Assembly: GCA_028583415.1 (NCBI GenBank)
Contig: CM053271.1
Coordinates: 87,965,534-88,029,533, forward strand
From: Protea cynaroides
Lineage: Eukaryota; Streptophyta; Magnoliopsida; Proteales; Proteaceae
DNA: 64,000 nt
Direction of reading: 5' to 3'
Position numbers and translations under genes: made by a program. Below, piece by piece: positions 25,039 through 35,664 of the stretch (positions are counted from its first letter, which is position 1; each line of letters opens with the position of its first letter). The notes under the pieces were generated by a model that saw only the letters and a program-made list of their open reading frames with translations, did not search any database and was not told the DNA's origin.

Positions 25039-26442
25039 CTTGATGTAATCTGAGGGTCAAATTTAAGTTAACAGAAGAATCATAGTGAGGATTGGATTTT
25101 TGAAAACCCGTAATCAACTGACATCGATGGCTGATTTATGTGGATTCAAAACATAACCTGTTATTGGACTGTTATGAGTTATGACAAACAAAATCCTTGA
25201 CTGTAAATGAAAACAGAACTGAAGTAAGAACAAAACAAGTGAAGGAATAAAGGAATTTCAGTTCTGCTATTAAGAAATAAAAGAAAGAACATGATAAAAA
25301 AAACTGATCAGTTCATATTGAACGAAGTGGAGGAAATAAAAGCAGGAATCCACTTGACTTAATCTGGAACCACCAGATTAGCTGCTGAATTTACAGCAGA
25401 GGAACACTCAGCATCCACTGAGCCACCTGAGGATACACCCAAGCAATAGGTTTGAAGTCCAGAGACTTTTAAGCTGAAAAACTTCTTCTTATTACCAAAT
25501 TTATGGGTCGAGCTATAGCCCCTCTTACAAAATTATATGGAGGAGGCAAAAACAGAATCAACTCAAAGAATGGGAAAGGCTTAAACCACTGAACCGAAAA
25601 GGTAAAACATCAACTGACTGGGAAACTGAGATAATAAACAAACAGACTCCAAAATAGAACTGGTCTTGAACAGCCACGGGACCATATTTGAACCATAAAC
25701 TGAACCGCTGGATTGGTTCAAATCAGAAAACTGGTTCAAGGTTGGATCAGACCAACCCCAACTGCAGGAAATCATTCTCGTCTTTCGTTTGGCTGAGATC
25801 TTCATCTCTCTCTCTCTCTCCCCTCCCAACCTTCTCACTGATAAAAAAATGCAAAATATCGCCATGTCCACACGAGATGAGAAAAGGCATTCCCACCTGT
25901 AATCTGGATCATATTCCTGTACCAGAATCCGGTGAAGAGTCTAGAAAATGGACACAGCAGAGTTTAGAGAGTAAATGTAAGACAGAAACCATGGTTTTAT
26001 GCCTTATGGTTCATGGTTTACTAATAATACTCACCAACAACACGGCATTGACCGCAGTATACTGACCTGGACCTGGTGACGTTCTTTTCAACGGCGTTGA
26101 GAGTGACGACGGCAGGGGACAAGTCAGGTCTCTCTACCAGTTCACCTATCGGAACACGATCTGCTATGTGAGAAGATGCAGGAACACATGTGAAGGTGGT
26201 GGTAGCTGTGCGAGTGTGCATTCTTCGAGATGAACAATCGTATGTTCAACCTAAATGGCCGTCGTGGTGGCCACCACCAAAAGGCTCATCTCCGGAGGAG
26301 GCAGAGGAGATCAGAAAGTCATAGAGATCTGCCATTACTCGTCTCTTCATCCACTTCAAAGGCCTGCCGCTCAAGGCCATAACGACAAAGAGTCTGAGAT
26401 GAGTTTGTTAGATCATGGCTTGTGTTCGTCAAACCTGAATTT
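25039..26442. other. ERMP1-like intron, middle part
   Basis: No exon or element was recognised. There is a CT-dinucleotide run near 25805-25825. A GC-richer segment at 26030-26290 has an open frame on the minus strand (26221-26021) without a recognisable product. Confidence 0.35.
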
Positions 26443-27382
26443 GAGGGGCTGTTTGATAAAACTTCAACTCTGGGATTCTTACTTCTGGTTCAAATTTCTA
26501 CTCCAACTTCAAAAGGATTCAGGAGTATAAGGGAGTAGAAACATATTTGTTAACCTAATTTAGTCATGGACTCCAGAGTGGTAGTGGTGAGTGGCGGATG
26601 GTGGCACTAGTGGTGAGTGGTGATGGTTGGTGACGGTGGTGGTGGGTGAGAGGTGGTGGCGAAGGGTGGCGGTGGGTGGGTGGTGGTGGTGGGTGGGTGG
26701 TGGTGGGTGGTGGTGGTAGTGGTGGTGGGTGGTGGTTGGTGGTGGTGGCGGTGGGTGGTGGTGGATGGTGGTGGCGGTGGGTGGTGGTGGATGGTGGTGG
26801 CAGTGGTGGTGGCGATGGGGGGTGGTGGTGGGGGGGGGGTGATAGTTGGTGGTAGTGGCGGTGGGTGGTGTGTGGCTGGTGGTGGTGAGTGGCTGGTGGT
26901 GGTGGCGATGGTGGGTGGTGGTGGTTGTTGGTGGCGGTGGTTGGTGGTGGCAGTGGGTGGCGGTGGGTGGTGGTGGCGGTGGGTGGCGGTGATTGGTGGT
27001 GGCGGTGGGTGGTGGTGGGTGGGTAGTGGTGGTTGAGGATGGTGGTGGGTAGTGGTGGCGGTGGGTGGTGGGGTGCGGTGGTGGTGGTGGAGGCGGTGGG
27101 TGGTGGTGGTGCGGTGGTGGTGGTGGTGGCTGGTGGCTGGTGGTGGTTGTGGTGGTTAGTGGTAGTAGTGGTGTGGGGTGATTTTTTTTACTCCAAAATT
27201 TTACTCCGAAGTCGAAAAACATCTATTTTATCCTCCAAAAAATTAGATTCTGGAACTCATTTGGAGCTGGTTCACCCATGGATTCTCCAGAAGTCCGAAT
27301 CGGGTTACCAAACAAGCTTCTACTCCATTTATGCTCCAGAAGTCAGAATCCAACTTCTGGAGTGTTACCAAACACCCCCTTA
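26443..27382. mobile_element. TIR element carrying a GGT minisatellite
   Basis: The left end (GGGGCTGTTTGATAAAACTTC) and the reverse complement of the right end (GGGGGTGTTTGGTAACACTCC) match over about 45-60 bases, including GGATTCTxACTTCTGG. This is the typical form of a small plant DNA transposon end. No target duplication could be found. The body is almost entirely a GGT-rich array. Confidence 0.6.
26578..27180. repeat. GGT/ACC-rich minisatellite
   Basis: About 600 bases of GGTGGTGGGTGGTGGTGG-type imperfect repeats, extremely strand-biased (G and T on plus, C and A on minus). The long open frames on both strands (for example the Pro/Thr/His-rich minus frame 26560-27222) are by-products of the repeat and not genes. 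Confidence 0.9.
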
Positions 27383-27550
27383 GTATGCTGACAGCTGACC
27401 TTTGCTGGGATCTGAGATGATAGGAGTAGTTCAATCTTTGTTATCAATCTTTAAGCGATGACTTCTCCGCTGAGGGATGAGCTGCAGGAGGGGGCTGTGC
27501 GACAGGGTAGCAGAGGGGAATGTGGGACAGGATAGTCGGAGAGTGTGGGG

Positions 27551-27807
27551 GGATGGATTCAGCTCGTCCCAAGTTCGGAAAGAACTTGAGAAAAACCAGT
27601 GTCGGCTGAATGGCCAACACCTGGCACTCCCTCACATCCAACCGTATGAGCCATTGAGTTTTTTTGCAAATTTTATTTTATTTATTTTTTTACTTTTCCT
27701 TACAATAACTCTCAAACCGTAGGATCAAAGGGAGTGCCAGGTGTTGGCCATCCAACCGACACTGGCTTTTCTCAAGTTCTTTCTGAACTTGAGACGAGCT
27801 GAATCCG
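27551..27807. mobile_element. Foldback MITE
   Basis: Arms of about 80 bases are nearly perfect inverted repeats, running from GGATTCAGCTCGTC through AAGAACTTGAGAAAA, CCAGTGTCGG and GGCCAACACCTGGCACTCCCT, around a ~95-base AT-rich centre. An 8-base direct repeat, GTGTGGGG, flanks it at 27543-27550 and 27808-27815. Related ends flank the 35665-36736 element upstream of NAF1. Confidence 0.7.
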
Positions 27808-27981
27808 GTGTGGGGAGAGAGATGCAGCGGGGGGGAGACCGTGGAAGAAAGGTCCAGCTATGGAGTGCCGGTGATGCAGCGGTGCCGCAATGAACGGTTG
27901 AGATGCTTGTCGCTCCATCCGACGGTCATTATTCCAACAACGTGGGGAGGGTGGCAGAGTGGGGACCCTTAGTTTTTTTTT

Positions 27982-28481
27982 NNNNNNNNNNNNNNNNNNN
28001 NNNNNNNNNNNNNNNNNNNNNNNNNNNNNNNNNNNNNNNNNNNNNNNNNNNNNNNNNNNNNNNNNNNNNNNNNNNNNNNNNNNNNNNNNNNNNNNNNNNN
28101 NNNNNNNNNNNNNNNNNNNNNNNNNNNNNNNNNNNNNNNNNNNNNNNNNNNNNNNNNNNNNNNNNNNNNNNNNNNNNNNNNNNNNNNNNNNNNNNNNNNN
28201 NNNNNNNNNNNNNNNNNNNNNNNNNNNNNNNNNNNNNNNNNNNNNNNNNNNNNNNNNNNNNNNNNNNNNNNNNNNNNNNNNNNNNNNNNNNNNNNNNNNN
28301 NNNNNNNNNNNNNNNNNNNNNNNNNNNNNNNNNNNNNNNNNNNNNNNNNNNNNNNNNNNNNNNNNNNNNNNNNNNNNNNNNNNNNNNNNNNNNNNNNNNN
28401 NNNNNNNNNNNNNNNNNNNNNNNNNNNNNNNNNNNNNNNNNNNNNNNNNNNNNNNNNNNNNNNNNNNNNNNNNNNNNNNNN
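27982..28481. other. Assembly gap, 500 N
   Basis: Exactly 500 undetermined bases, preceded by a T run and lying in the ERMP1-like intron. The round number suggests a placeholder gap of unknown true size. Open frames spanning it are meaningless. Confidence 0.98.
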
Positions 28482-28589
28482 TTTATTTAAATACTTTAGA
28501 GGTTTCTTATTTTTAAAGTATCTAAGGAATAAGCTGCCACATGTCTAACTAAATGTGTTTATTATGTTTCTTTGCTTTTTTGTCTGCAG

Positions 28590-28686
28590 GAATGCTGTTC
28601 CACACCATTGGTATTATTCTGGCAATTATTCTTCCGATTGTCTTTGCGATCGTGAGATTACTTTTCTCTAGTTATGCAATGAGTTG
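28590..28686 (+). CDS. ERMP1: ERMP1-like gene, next internal exon
   Basis: Ninety-seven bases between TTTTTTGTCTGCAG and TG/GTAAGTG. With the last base of the exon at 23601 it continues in frame: GMLFHTIGIILAIILP, then PIVFAIVRLLFSSYAMSW. This is one further membrane helix typical of plant ERMP1-like proteins. It ends two bases into a Trp codon. The following exon, which should begin FAHPYLA-like, was searched for by eye to 32000 and not found. The gene therefore continues beyond a long intron or is truncated here. Confidence 0.7.
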
Positions 28687-31600
28687 GTAAGTGTTTATTT
28701 CTTTTCCTGACCACTGTAGGTCAGCTGCATGAAACATTTTTTGCTCACGGTTATGTCTTAGTTTATAAGCACTCATGTCTCTCCTCTTCAACCTAGGTGA
28801 TATTTGCATACCGTTGTCCTTTTAACACCTTCAATTTGCACCTATAGCTCATTGTAGTTTATTCTTTGGTTTTTGAAGTTCATGGCTGAACCACCTCTAT
28901 CCAATTCCCCCTCATGTTGTCACCTAATGAGATTACTTCCAAGTTCCCTTAGAGGCATTTATTTATGCAGCTAACCTTTCTAACCTTGAGACTCATCCCA
29001 GCATCCTCATCTTAGCTACATGCATCTTATGTATAACATCATATTATATTATTATAATGCTATAATAATGATGAGTTTTGTTTTAAACCAATGGGGGTTA
29101 TTTTTATTTTATTTTATTTTTTTAATTCACCTTATGTACTGTAAGGTTGTGAGTGCTGTGGACCCCATTAGGTGAGGTGGTCAGTTTTGGAAGAGATAGC
29201 TTTTAGATAAAATTTATTTAGAAAGGATTTGGTTGTAAATTAAGAAAATATGAAGGAAAATAGATTAAAAGTTGAAATTCTGGTATTGGATAGAAAATGA
29301 AAAGAAACTGGGGCATTTGAGAGTTGGGGGTAATAAAGTGAATAGCGGGGAGCTGATTTGGAAAACAATTATCCTATATGGATGAGAATCTTGGACTTGG
29401 AAACACATGGATGGGGATTAAGATGCCCCAAACAAGGATTACAAGGATATGAAAGACCAGATTCAAAATCCAACAAGAACCATACATCGATCACACGGAA
29501 TCAAACCAGGTTTTGGAGTAATGTGATAATGTAGAACCAGTCCCAAGCTTGACAGCTCAACAGTAGAATCACTCCAATGACTACCAACAGGTCATATCAT
29601 GAAAACAACAAGAAACAATAGAACATCGTCCTACTAGGACATGATGAATTGACAGCCCAATGAGTACTCAATCTAACACCATTCCCTCTACTTTCAGGCA
29701 AGAAAAGGCTAATATAAATAGGAATTAAATGCATTTACTTTAAAGCCAAAGCAACTCCTAATTCCTAGAAAGACGAACTAGCAAACGTGATGACACTCAA
29801 TAGAATGCATGGATGGCTATAAAAATCAATCAGAGAACAGTAAATATAAAAACAAATACCCATGCAGTGAACAGTACATTAGAATTAACAGTGAATGTGT
29901 CATTACAATGACTTTTCTATCTACTCACAAAGTCACAATGCCAGTTCACTCGAGAAACTGTCAGGTTTTACACACAATGAGCAGCTTGGTGTTCCGAACA
30001 TAGTATTTCAATCTTGTGTCCCAACAATAAAGAATGCATTCGAGCTTGTTCAAGACCTCTATCAAACAGAATAGTGCAGATTGTGAGACTCCAGACTAGG
30101 AACAAATATGTACCTAGTAGTTTTCTTTTTCTTTTCTTGTACTTTTTTTTTTTTTTTTTGAATTGGGGGGGGAGTTTTTGGTAGATGAGCAGTTTACAAA
30201 GAGATATATTATTATTTACGCTGTAACTAGTAACTTTGTTGCTGTCAATAACTTGGGTTATGCTTGGATTAGGTACAGATCTTTTAGCCCATATCTGATT
30301 AAATCTAATAAAACCAGAAATTGGATAGAATTCAGAAATTAATGCAATTAGAGGATAAACTAGTCTTCCAACAAATTACAAAACAGTACCAAGACTCTGG
30401 TAGTAATTAGTAAATAATTTCAAAGTTCAGACACAAGAAGAATAGCTGCCAGCGAACCAGCGGAGTAAAATAAGAGCTGTAACTCCTCAAATCCTAATTC
30501 ATCCGGATTGTTAATTAACCAATAGTCACCTAGGCTTAGAGAGATGACCCAAACCAAGAAACTGAAAAACTAATACAGTTCTGGAAGGTACAAGGAGTCG
30601 GTTGCAGAAAATTCATAAAACATAGCAAGAAACTAAGAGGGAGGAGGATTAAACAATGATAAATCAACAACCAGTCATTGGAATTAAGGGAATCCAAAGA
30701 CAGAAACTTAGGTACCATTTTTAAGCAGTCAGATTACCAGATAAGCAACTATGAGAAAAGCTAAGTCCAGAAAGATAGCTGCAAAACAGGGGAGCCGCCT
30801 GTGACAGGAAAGCCAGAACAGTAGCAAAAATAAAGGAAGAAGAATAAAGGAGAAGGATGGGTCACACCTGAGAAGAAACGCCACTATAGACATCCACCGA
30901 ACTGCAGCACCTACATTCTTGCAGTGAAGCCCCCATTCCCAACCTCTTTTTGTTACTTATGTCTTTGATTTTAGGGTGAATGAAAAACCCTAAAATCACA
31001 GTATTTCCAAACAGACCAAAACCCTATCATATCTATGTTAGAAAAGAGGAACAAATCAAAGCACCTTCCTAATCAGAAGTCCCAAACAAAGAAAACATTA
31101 TCTGAGAGAAATAAGAGTGGATTGCTTGCTTCACCAGGACAGATTCTGGCAGAAATCGCAGAGAAAATTTAAAAAAATTGTGAGAGAGATCATCGGAGGA
31201 GGAAAAACGACAATATACTTGCTCTCTAACAAACATTCTAGCAAAATTGAGGTTGCAGAGAGGTTTTTGAGCTGTAGGAATGAGAAAATGCAGATGCAGC
31301 AGAAAAGTTTTTGAGAAAGGTGGGAATGAGGAAATGAGAAAACACAGAAGACGGAGCCTCATTTCTACGGAGTCAAGAGACACGAGAATCAATAAAGGTC
31401 GGATTTTCATTTTACTTCGTTTTTTGGTCAGGAAATAAAATGGGAAAATGGAAATCTTTTGCAAAATTTATTTTACAACGTAAAATATTTTCCCTGCCAA
31501 CTAAACATAAAATTATTTCCCATGTAAAATAAATTTTACTTTCCCTTTTAAAATTTGCATTCCCCTGTCAACCAAACAAAGCCTACATGAAATATTTTTT

Positions 31601-32067
31601 TCAATGTATTTATTTGAATTTTAAATTAAAAGAAACAATGGAAATTTTATTTTACAGAAAATTTTTCCAATGCCACCATTTTATTTGGAAACAAATGGAA
31701 TTCAAACATTCATGAGAAGTAAACTCTCACCCCATAATCCTTCACCGTTTCTTCTTCGTAACATCTTATAATTGAGCAATATCAAAATAGTAATCTACTT
31801 GCTACCAAAAGATTGTTGAAAAATCTGACATTACAGTTATAGAACCCATGGAAGAGAGAGAACCAATAATGCAAATAACATACAAAGAAAGAAAAACTAC
31901 TCATTTAAGAAATTTTTTGCAAGATCTGTTCAACACATTATAAGCAAATATTTACATATTTTGCAAATAATCACATCTCTTGTCTAGTGGAGCCTCACAA
32001 CGTAATCTCTACCGCATTTATAGATTAATTTTAAAATAAAAGCTGAAGAGAAACCATTAACATAACC
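28687..32067. other. Non-coding region between ERMP1-like exon and NAF1
   Basis: No exon, RNA gene or intact element was recognised. A T run followed by GAATT and a G run lies at about 30145-30172. The 31420-31700 segment is rich in ATTTTAC-type words in both orientations, possibly an old DNA-element end (ACCAAACAAAGCC wording). The last ~70 bases before 32068 are the NAF1 3' UTR. Confidence 0.4.
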
Positions 32068-33417
32068 TCACCCAGATCTTCTCCGACCTCTACCACCTGC
32101 AAAGTTACCATCACCTCTCCGGTACGGCTTTCTCCCACGGGTTGAGAATGCTCCCTGATGAAATTGTGGGGGAGTTGCAAAGCTTCCTTGACTAACAGCA
32201 GATTGTTGCGTTCCACTACTCTGTTCATTACATGGTCCACCAGACAGAACTCCTTGCTCACCAGAATTCACGGATGACTGCCCAAGCCGACCATCGAATT
32301 CCATACCAAATGTTGGGTGGCTGAATCCAGTATGACCTACAATCCCTGTCCAAGGTGTTGATAAGGGCCTTGCAGTGAAATTTGGCTGCCCACATGGTAA
32401 TGCCACACTCTGTAGTAGCATCTGACTAGGATTAAACTGCTGCTGAACTGGCATTCCATTTGAAAAATTCACAAATAATGGATTAAGATGCTGGAAAGAC
32501 TGCCCAAATGGTAAGGGCACATTCTGTTGCTGAGAAGGCACCCCATTAAATGGATATCCATTAGGGAAGACTGCATGCTGCTGCTGCTGCAGCTGCTGCA
32601 GCAGCTGCTGTTGTTGCTGCTGCTGCTGCAGCTGCTGCTGCTGTTGCTGCTGCTGCTGAGATGGCATCCCGTTTGTCCAAACCCCATTATTCAATGCTAA
32701 CGAGTGCTGAGGCATACAATAGGCAGCCTGCTCTACTTGTGAACCAGACGGAGGAAAGGTAGACATACTGGAAGTGCCTGGTCCAGTGCTATGAGAGCAA
32801 GCAAAACCACCACAACCAACTGGTGCTGCAACAGATGGTGTATGGCATTGGTTTGCAATTCCTGGTGGCTGACCAGCACGAGGAGTAGGTTGTGGGCCTG
32901 GAGGGACAGCCAGGTAAATTTTCTTCTGGAATTCACCCATTTGTTGAGCTTTTTTGTCATTGAAATTCCGGTTCCCATGTTTATGATCATATGATCCAGC
33001 TTTCTTCCTGTCAATGAAATCCCGGTTCCCACGTTTACGATCATCTGTACCTCGCTTTGCCGTCTTCTGCATTCTCCTGTACTCAGCCTCCTTTTCATCA
33101 TCAGAGAACTCAAACTCATCACATACTTCTTCGTCATTCTCACCAGATGCATCATATCCTTTCTTGTAGAGATTCTTTTCATTAAGAACATGGTTAGCAA
33201 AATCCTTGACAAAGGACAAAGGGGTGCCTTTGTGTATTCCAGCAGGAACCTCCTTATCCGAGTTGTACCGTACAACATAGTAAGGGCTCTTAACAGGTCC
33301 AAAAACCTCATCTACCAGCCCTAGCGGCAACCTAGTTTCTGTGATCCAGAGGATAGAACCCTCATTAAGAGGAATGTGATTCTCTAACCCTTCCACGATG
33401 ACGTTTGTCCCCATGAT
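32068..33417 (-). CDS. NAF1: NAF1 exon 3
   Basis: It starts after TTTTCAG with ATC ATG GGG (IMGTNVIVEG) and continues open to the stop at 32068-32070. It holds the rest of the Gar1/Naf1 domain, an acidic DEFEFSDDEKE segment, basic repeats, and a Gln run encoded by CAG/CAA codons (minus strand, about 32665-32575). It ends in an RG-rich tail. Confidence 0.9.
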   Translation of the reverse strand: MMGTNVIVEGLENHIPLNEGSILWITETRLPLGLVDEVFGPVKSPYYVVRYNSDKEVPAGIHKGTPLSFVKDFANHVLNEKNLYKKGYDASGENDEEVCDEFEFSDDEKEAEYRRMQKTAKRGTDDRKRGNRDFIDRKKAGSYDHKHGNRNFNDKKAQQMGEFQKKIYLAVPPGPQPTPRAGQPPGIANQCHTPSVAAPVGCGGFACSHSTGPGTSSMSTFPPSGSQVEQAAYCMPQHSLALNNGVWTNGMPSQQQQQQQQQLQQQQQQQQLLQQLQQQQHAVFPNGYPFNGVPSQQQNVPLPFGQSFQHLNPLFVNFSNGMPVQQQFNPSQMLLQSVALPCGQPNFTARPLSTPWTGIVGHTGFSHPTFGMEFDGRLGQSSVNSGEQGVLSGGPCNEQSSGTQQSAVSQGSFATPPQFHQGAFSTRGRKPYRRGDGNFAGGRGRRRSG

Positions 33418-35450
33418 CTGAAAATTAAAAACAGATTCACCAGTTAGATTGGAGAATTAACAGGACCAGTTAGACAATCTTGACAATCTGATTAAAAAAT
33501 GCCCTTTGCCCTCCAACGAGAGAGAAAGAGAGAGAGAGAGACCATCCTTACTAGAGAATGCAAGAGATAGATGGCTAAAGTCATGTGCTTTAACTGTATT
33601 TTCATTAAAAAAATGTCTCAAGTAGTTCAACTGAATAAATTCAAAGAGATTACGCAAAGCAAAAAACAGGGACCCAACTTATGGAAGACAGTGCATAAGA
33701 TTCTATTATAAAAATTGGGTGCTATGAAGCCTCATTAGCAAGAAAAGATGTATTCTAGTTTTATGGACTTACAGATGAAATATATCCAACGGGCAAGGTC
33801 TGATGATGAGGTTCCAGGGCCACATCCACAGGAGGAACTGGAGGGAGAATCTGCGAAATAATTCCTCTCATGAATTCTATTATCCATTTTGATTGCAAAG
33901 CATAGTTGACAAAAAATAAAAAAATAAAACTAATGTCTGCAACATAAAACACAATTAGCAAGGAGCAGACTCCAGGATTTGGAACCGGGAACCATCCCAG
34001 AACTGACCCACTAAATAAAAAACCATAAAAAAATAACTATTAAAAATAAACCTATCCAAAAAAATAGAAGCAGAGTCCAGAGCATTCTTGCTCCAGATTT
34101 CATGACGAAATCTCTCTCACATAAAAAAAATGACATCATTTCACTTATCTTTACCAGTCAGTCCTTGAACCATGTCAATGCAATTCACCAGATCAAACCA
34201 TACTCAAATTACCAACCACGTTTATAACAAGTCAGTTTTAGTAAACCTTACTCTCTCCAATTCCCACATTACTTAGCTATACAATATATTAACTCCACCA
34301 GATCCTAACGCCTGGATATTGCTTCCAGAATTTAGTCCATGCCCACAAAAACATTGCACTTAAATATAGTAAAAAGTGTCAATCTCCATCTTAGCTTCTA
34401 CTTTCATTGACAAATAGTTAATTTTAATAACGAAACAATATATGGCGTTGCAGACACATTTACTTTTCTGAAAAAGATGTAGCATGAAAATTGCATTTAG
34501 ACTAGACCTCAGTATTCATAAAATGTTGACAAATGCACGCAAACAATATGTCAAGATATAAGACTGAAAGCTGCCATGATTACCTGAATCTCATTCTTTG
34601 ATTTTATGGGTCCTTTCATTACAACCTCTTCTTCATCGTCACTATCACCAGCAATCCCATCTCCTTCAAAATCCCTTATCTCACCTTCTTCCATATCTCC
34701 AACATTGCGCATGTCTCTCTCCTTCTCCTCCTCCTCCTCCCCCTCCTCCTCTTTTTCTTCTTCTTCTTCTTCTTCTTCTTCTTCTTCTTCTTCTTCCTCA
34801 CTGCCTGAAGAAGATGAAGATGACGTCGAAGAAACCTCACTCTCTGACTCAGAACTACTATCACTATCATCCCCGTCAATTAATTCACAACTCTTTGAGT
34901 CACTCCCACCATTATTCTTGTCAGGCTTTTCCAGATTAGTATCCGAAGAGACCTTAACCTCCATTTCTCCATTCACAACTTCTGTTTTGACACTCTGAAC
35001 AACAGCCACATATCCATCTGATTCTTTCTCGTTAAAATCTTCCATGTTTTCTGACTTAATAGAAATTTGTACAGAACCCTGCGACGTTCCAACCAAACTC
35101 ACCTTCTCCATTCCCTCCTCTATTTGAGAACCAAAATTATCCAGCTCTCCAGGAACTGCTGCTTCCACAAATGAGTTCCCATCAACAGTTTCTTTAACAG
35201 TGTCTCCAAATTCAACACTCATATTAGCTTCAGAACCTTCGAGTCGACAAGGGTTTTCTCCTTCAATAGGCATTTCAATTTGATCGTTCTCAACAATCCA
35301 ATCGTCTATAGAATCAAAATCTATAAAATGGTCGACAAACAGTGGGCAGAAATCGTCGGTTACCAAAGGGTCGACGGCAATCTCTGGCTTGGGAAGTTTG
35401 GGAGGAGGTTTGCCGAGGTCTTCAACGGAGGTGGGATCAAAACCCACCAT
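32068..35450 (-). CDS. NAF1: NAF1, H/ACA snoRNP assembly factor (3 coding exons, ~764 aa)
   Basis: NAF1 is a nuclear chaperone that occupies the GAR1 position on dyskerin (Cbf5) while H/ACA RNPs are assembled for rRNA pseudouridylation. Coding exons on the minus strand are 35450-34584, 33850-33773 and 33417-32068; both introns are GT-AG and in phase 0. The start is the ATG at 35450 (MVGFDPTS); the open frame extends upstream only through a TTG. The N-terminus is acidic, with a poly-Glu run. The Gar1/Naf1 domain spans exons 2-3 (about residues 288-370), with LPPVPPVD, ILWITETRLPLGLVDEVFGP and SPYYVVRY. Next comes a DRKRGNRD-type basic region, then a Pro/Gln-rich stretch with poly-Gln, and an RG-rich C-terminus (GGRGRRRSG). 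No defect is visible. Confidence 0.92.
33773..33850 (-). CDS. NAF1: NAF1 exon 2
   Basis: Exactly 26 codons, from ILPPVPPVD to VGYISS, between a CGCAG acceptor and a TCT/GTAAGT donor. This begins the Gar1/Naf1 core domain and matches the conserved PPVPPVD...LPVG segment of plant NAF1. It is too short to stand out as an open frame. Confidence 0.9.
34584..35450 (-). CDS. NAF1: NAF1 exon 1
   Basis: 289 codons from MVGFDPTS to KNEIQ, with the donor CAG/GTAATC. It encodes the acidic, Ser-rich N-terminal region. Poly-Glu is encoded by a GAA-type repeat (TTC repeats on plus at about 34753-34797), which could vary in length between alleles. Confidence 0.9.
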
Positions 35451-35534
35451 CTCCGAACAAAGAAAGAGGGTTTTGGAGATCAAGGGAGTATTCAAGAAAA
35501 ATAGAATCGGAGTTTGAGAAGCTGAGATTCATTG

Positions 35535-35636
35535 TTAGGGTTTGGGAATAAGAATAAATAGGCTAACGGTCACTGGAAAATCGACGAGATTTACTAGTGG
35601 AAGAGTTACAGATTCTTAAACCCTAGCTAGGGTTTT
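35535..35636 (-). promoter_or_regulatory. NAF1 promoter telo-boxes
   Basis: The palindrome AAACCCTAGCTAGGGTTT at 35618-35635 is two back-to-back telo-boxes. A further TTAGGGTTTGGG lies at 35535-35546, 85-185 bases upstream of the ATG. Telo-boxes (AAACCCTA) are known plant promoter elements enriched in ribosome-biogenesis and translation genes, which fits the role of NAF1. Confidence 0.65.
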
Positions 35637-35664
35637 AGTCGTATCCTTTATAGGACTGGGGATC

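Noticed and set aside
26560..27222. 220-codon Pro/Thr/His-rich minus-strand ORF and matching Gly/Val-rich plus ORFs
   Set aside because: They are translations of the GGT/ACC array in several frames; there is no non-repetitive coding sequence.
27903..28516. Long ORFs of about 190 codons
   Set aside because: They consist of the 500-N gap read as open sequence.
32733..33311. 192-codon minus-strand ORF overlapping NAF1 exon 3
   Set aside because: Alternative frame of exon 3; the NAF1 frame carries the conserved Gar1/Naf1 domain.
34598..34998. Leu- and Ser-rich plus-strand ORFs opposite NAF1 exon 1
   Set aside because: Shadows of the acidic and Ser-rich NAF1 coding strand, with repeats such as TTC.
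35451..35495. 15-codon N-terminal extension of NAF1
   Set aside because: It would start with TTG; the ATG at 35450 gives MVGFDP, a plausible plant NAF1 start.
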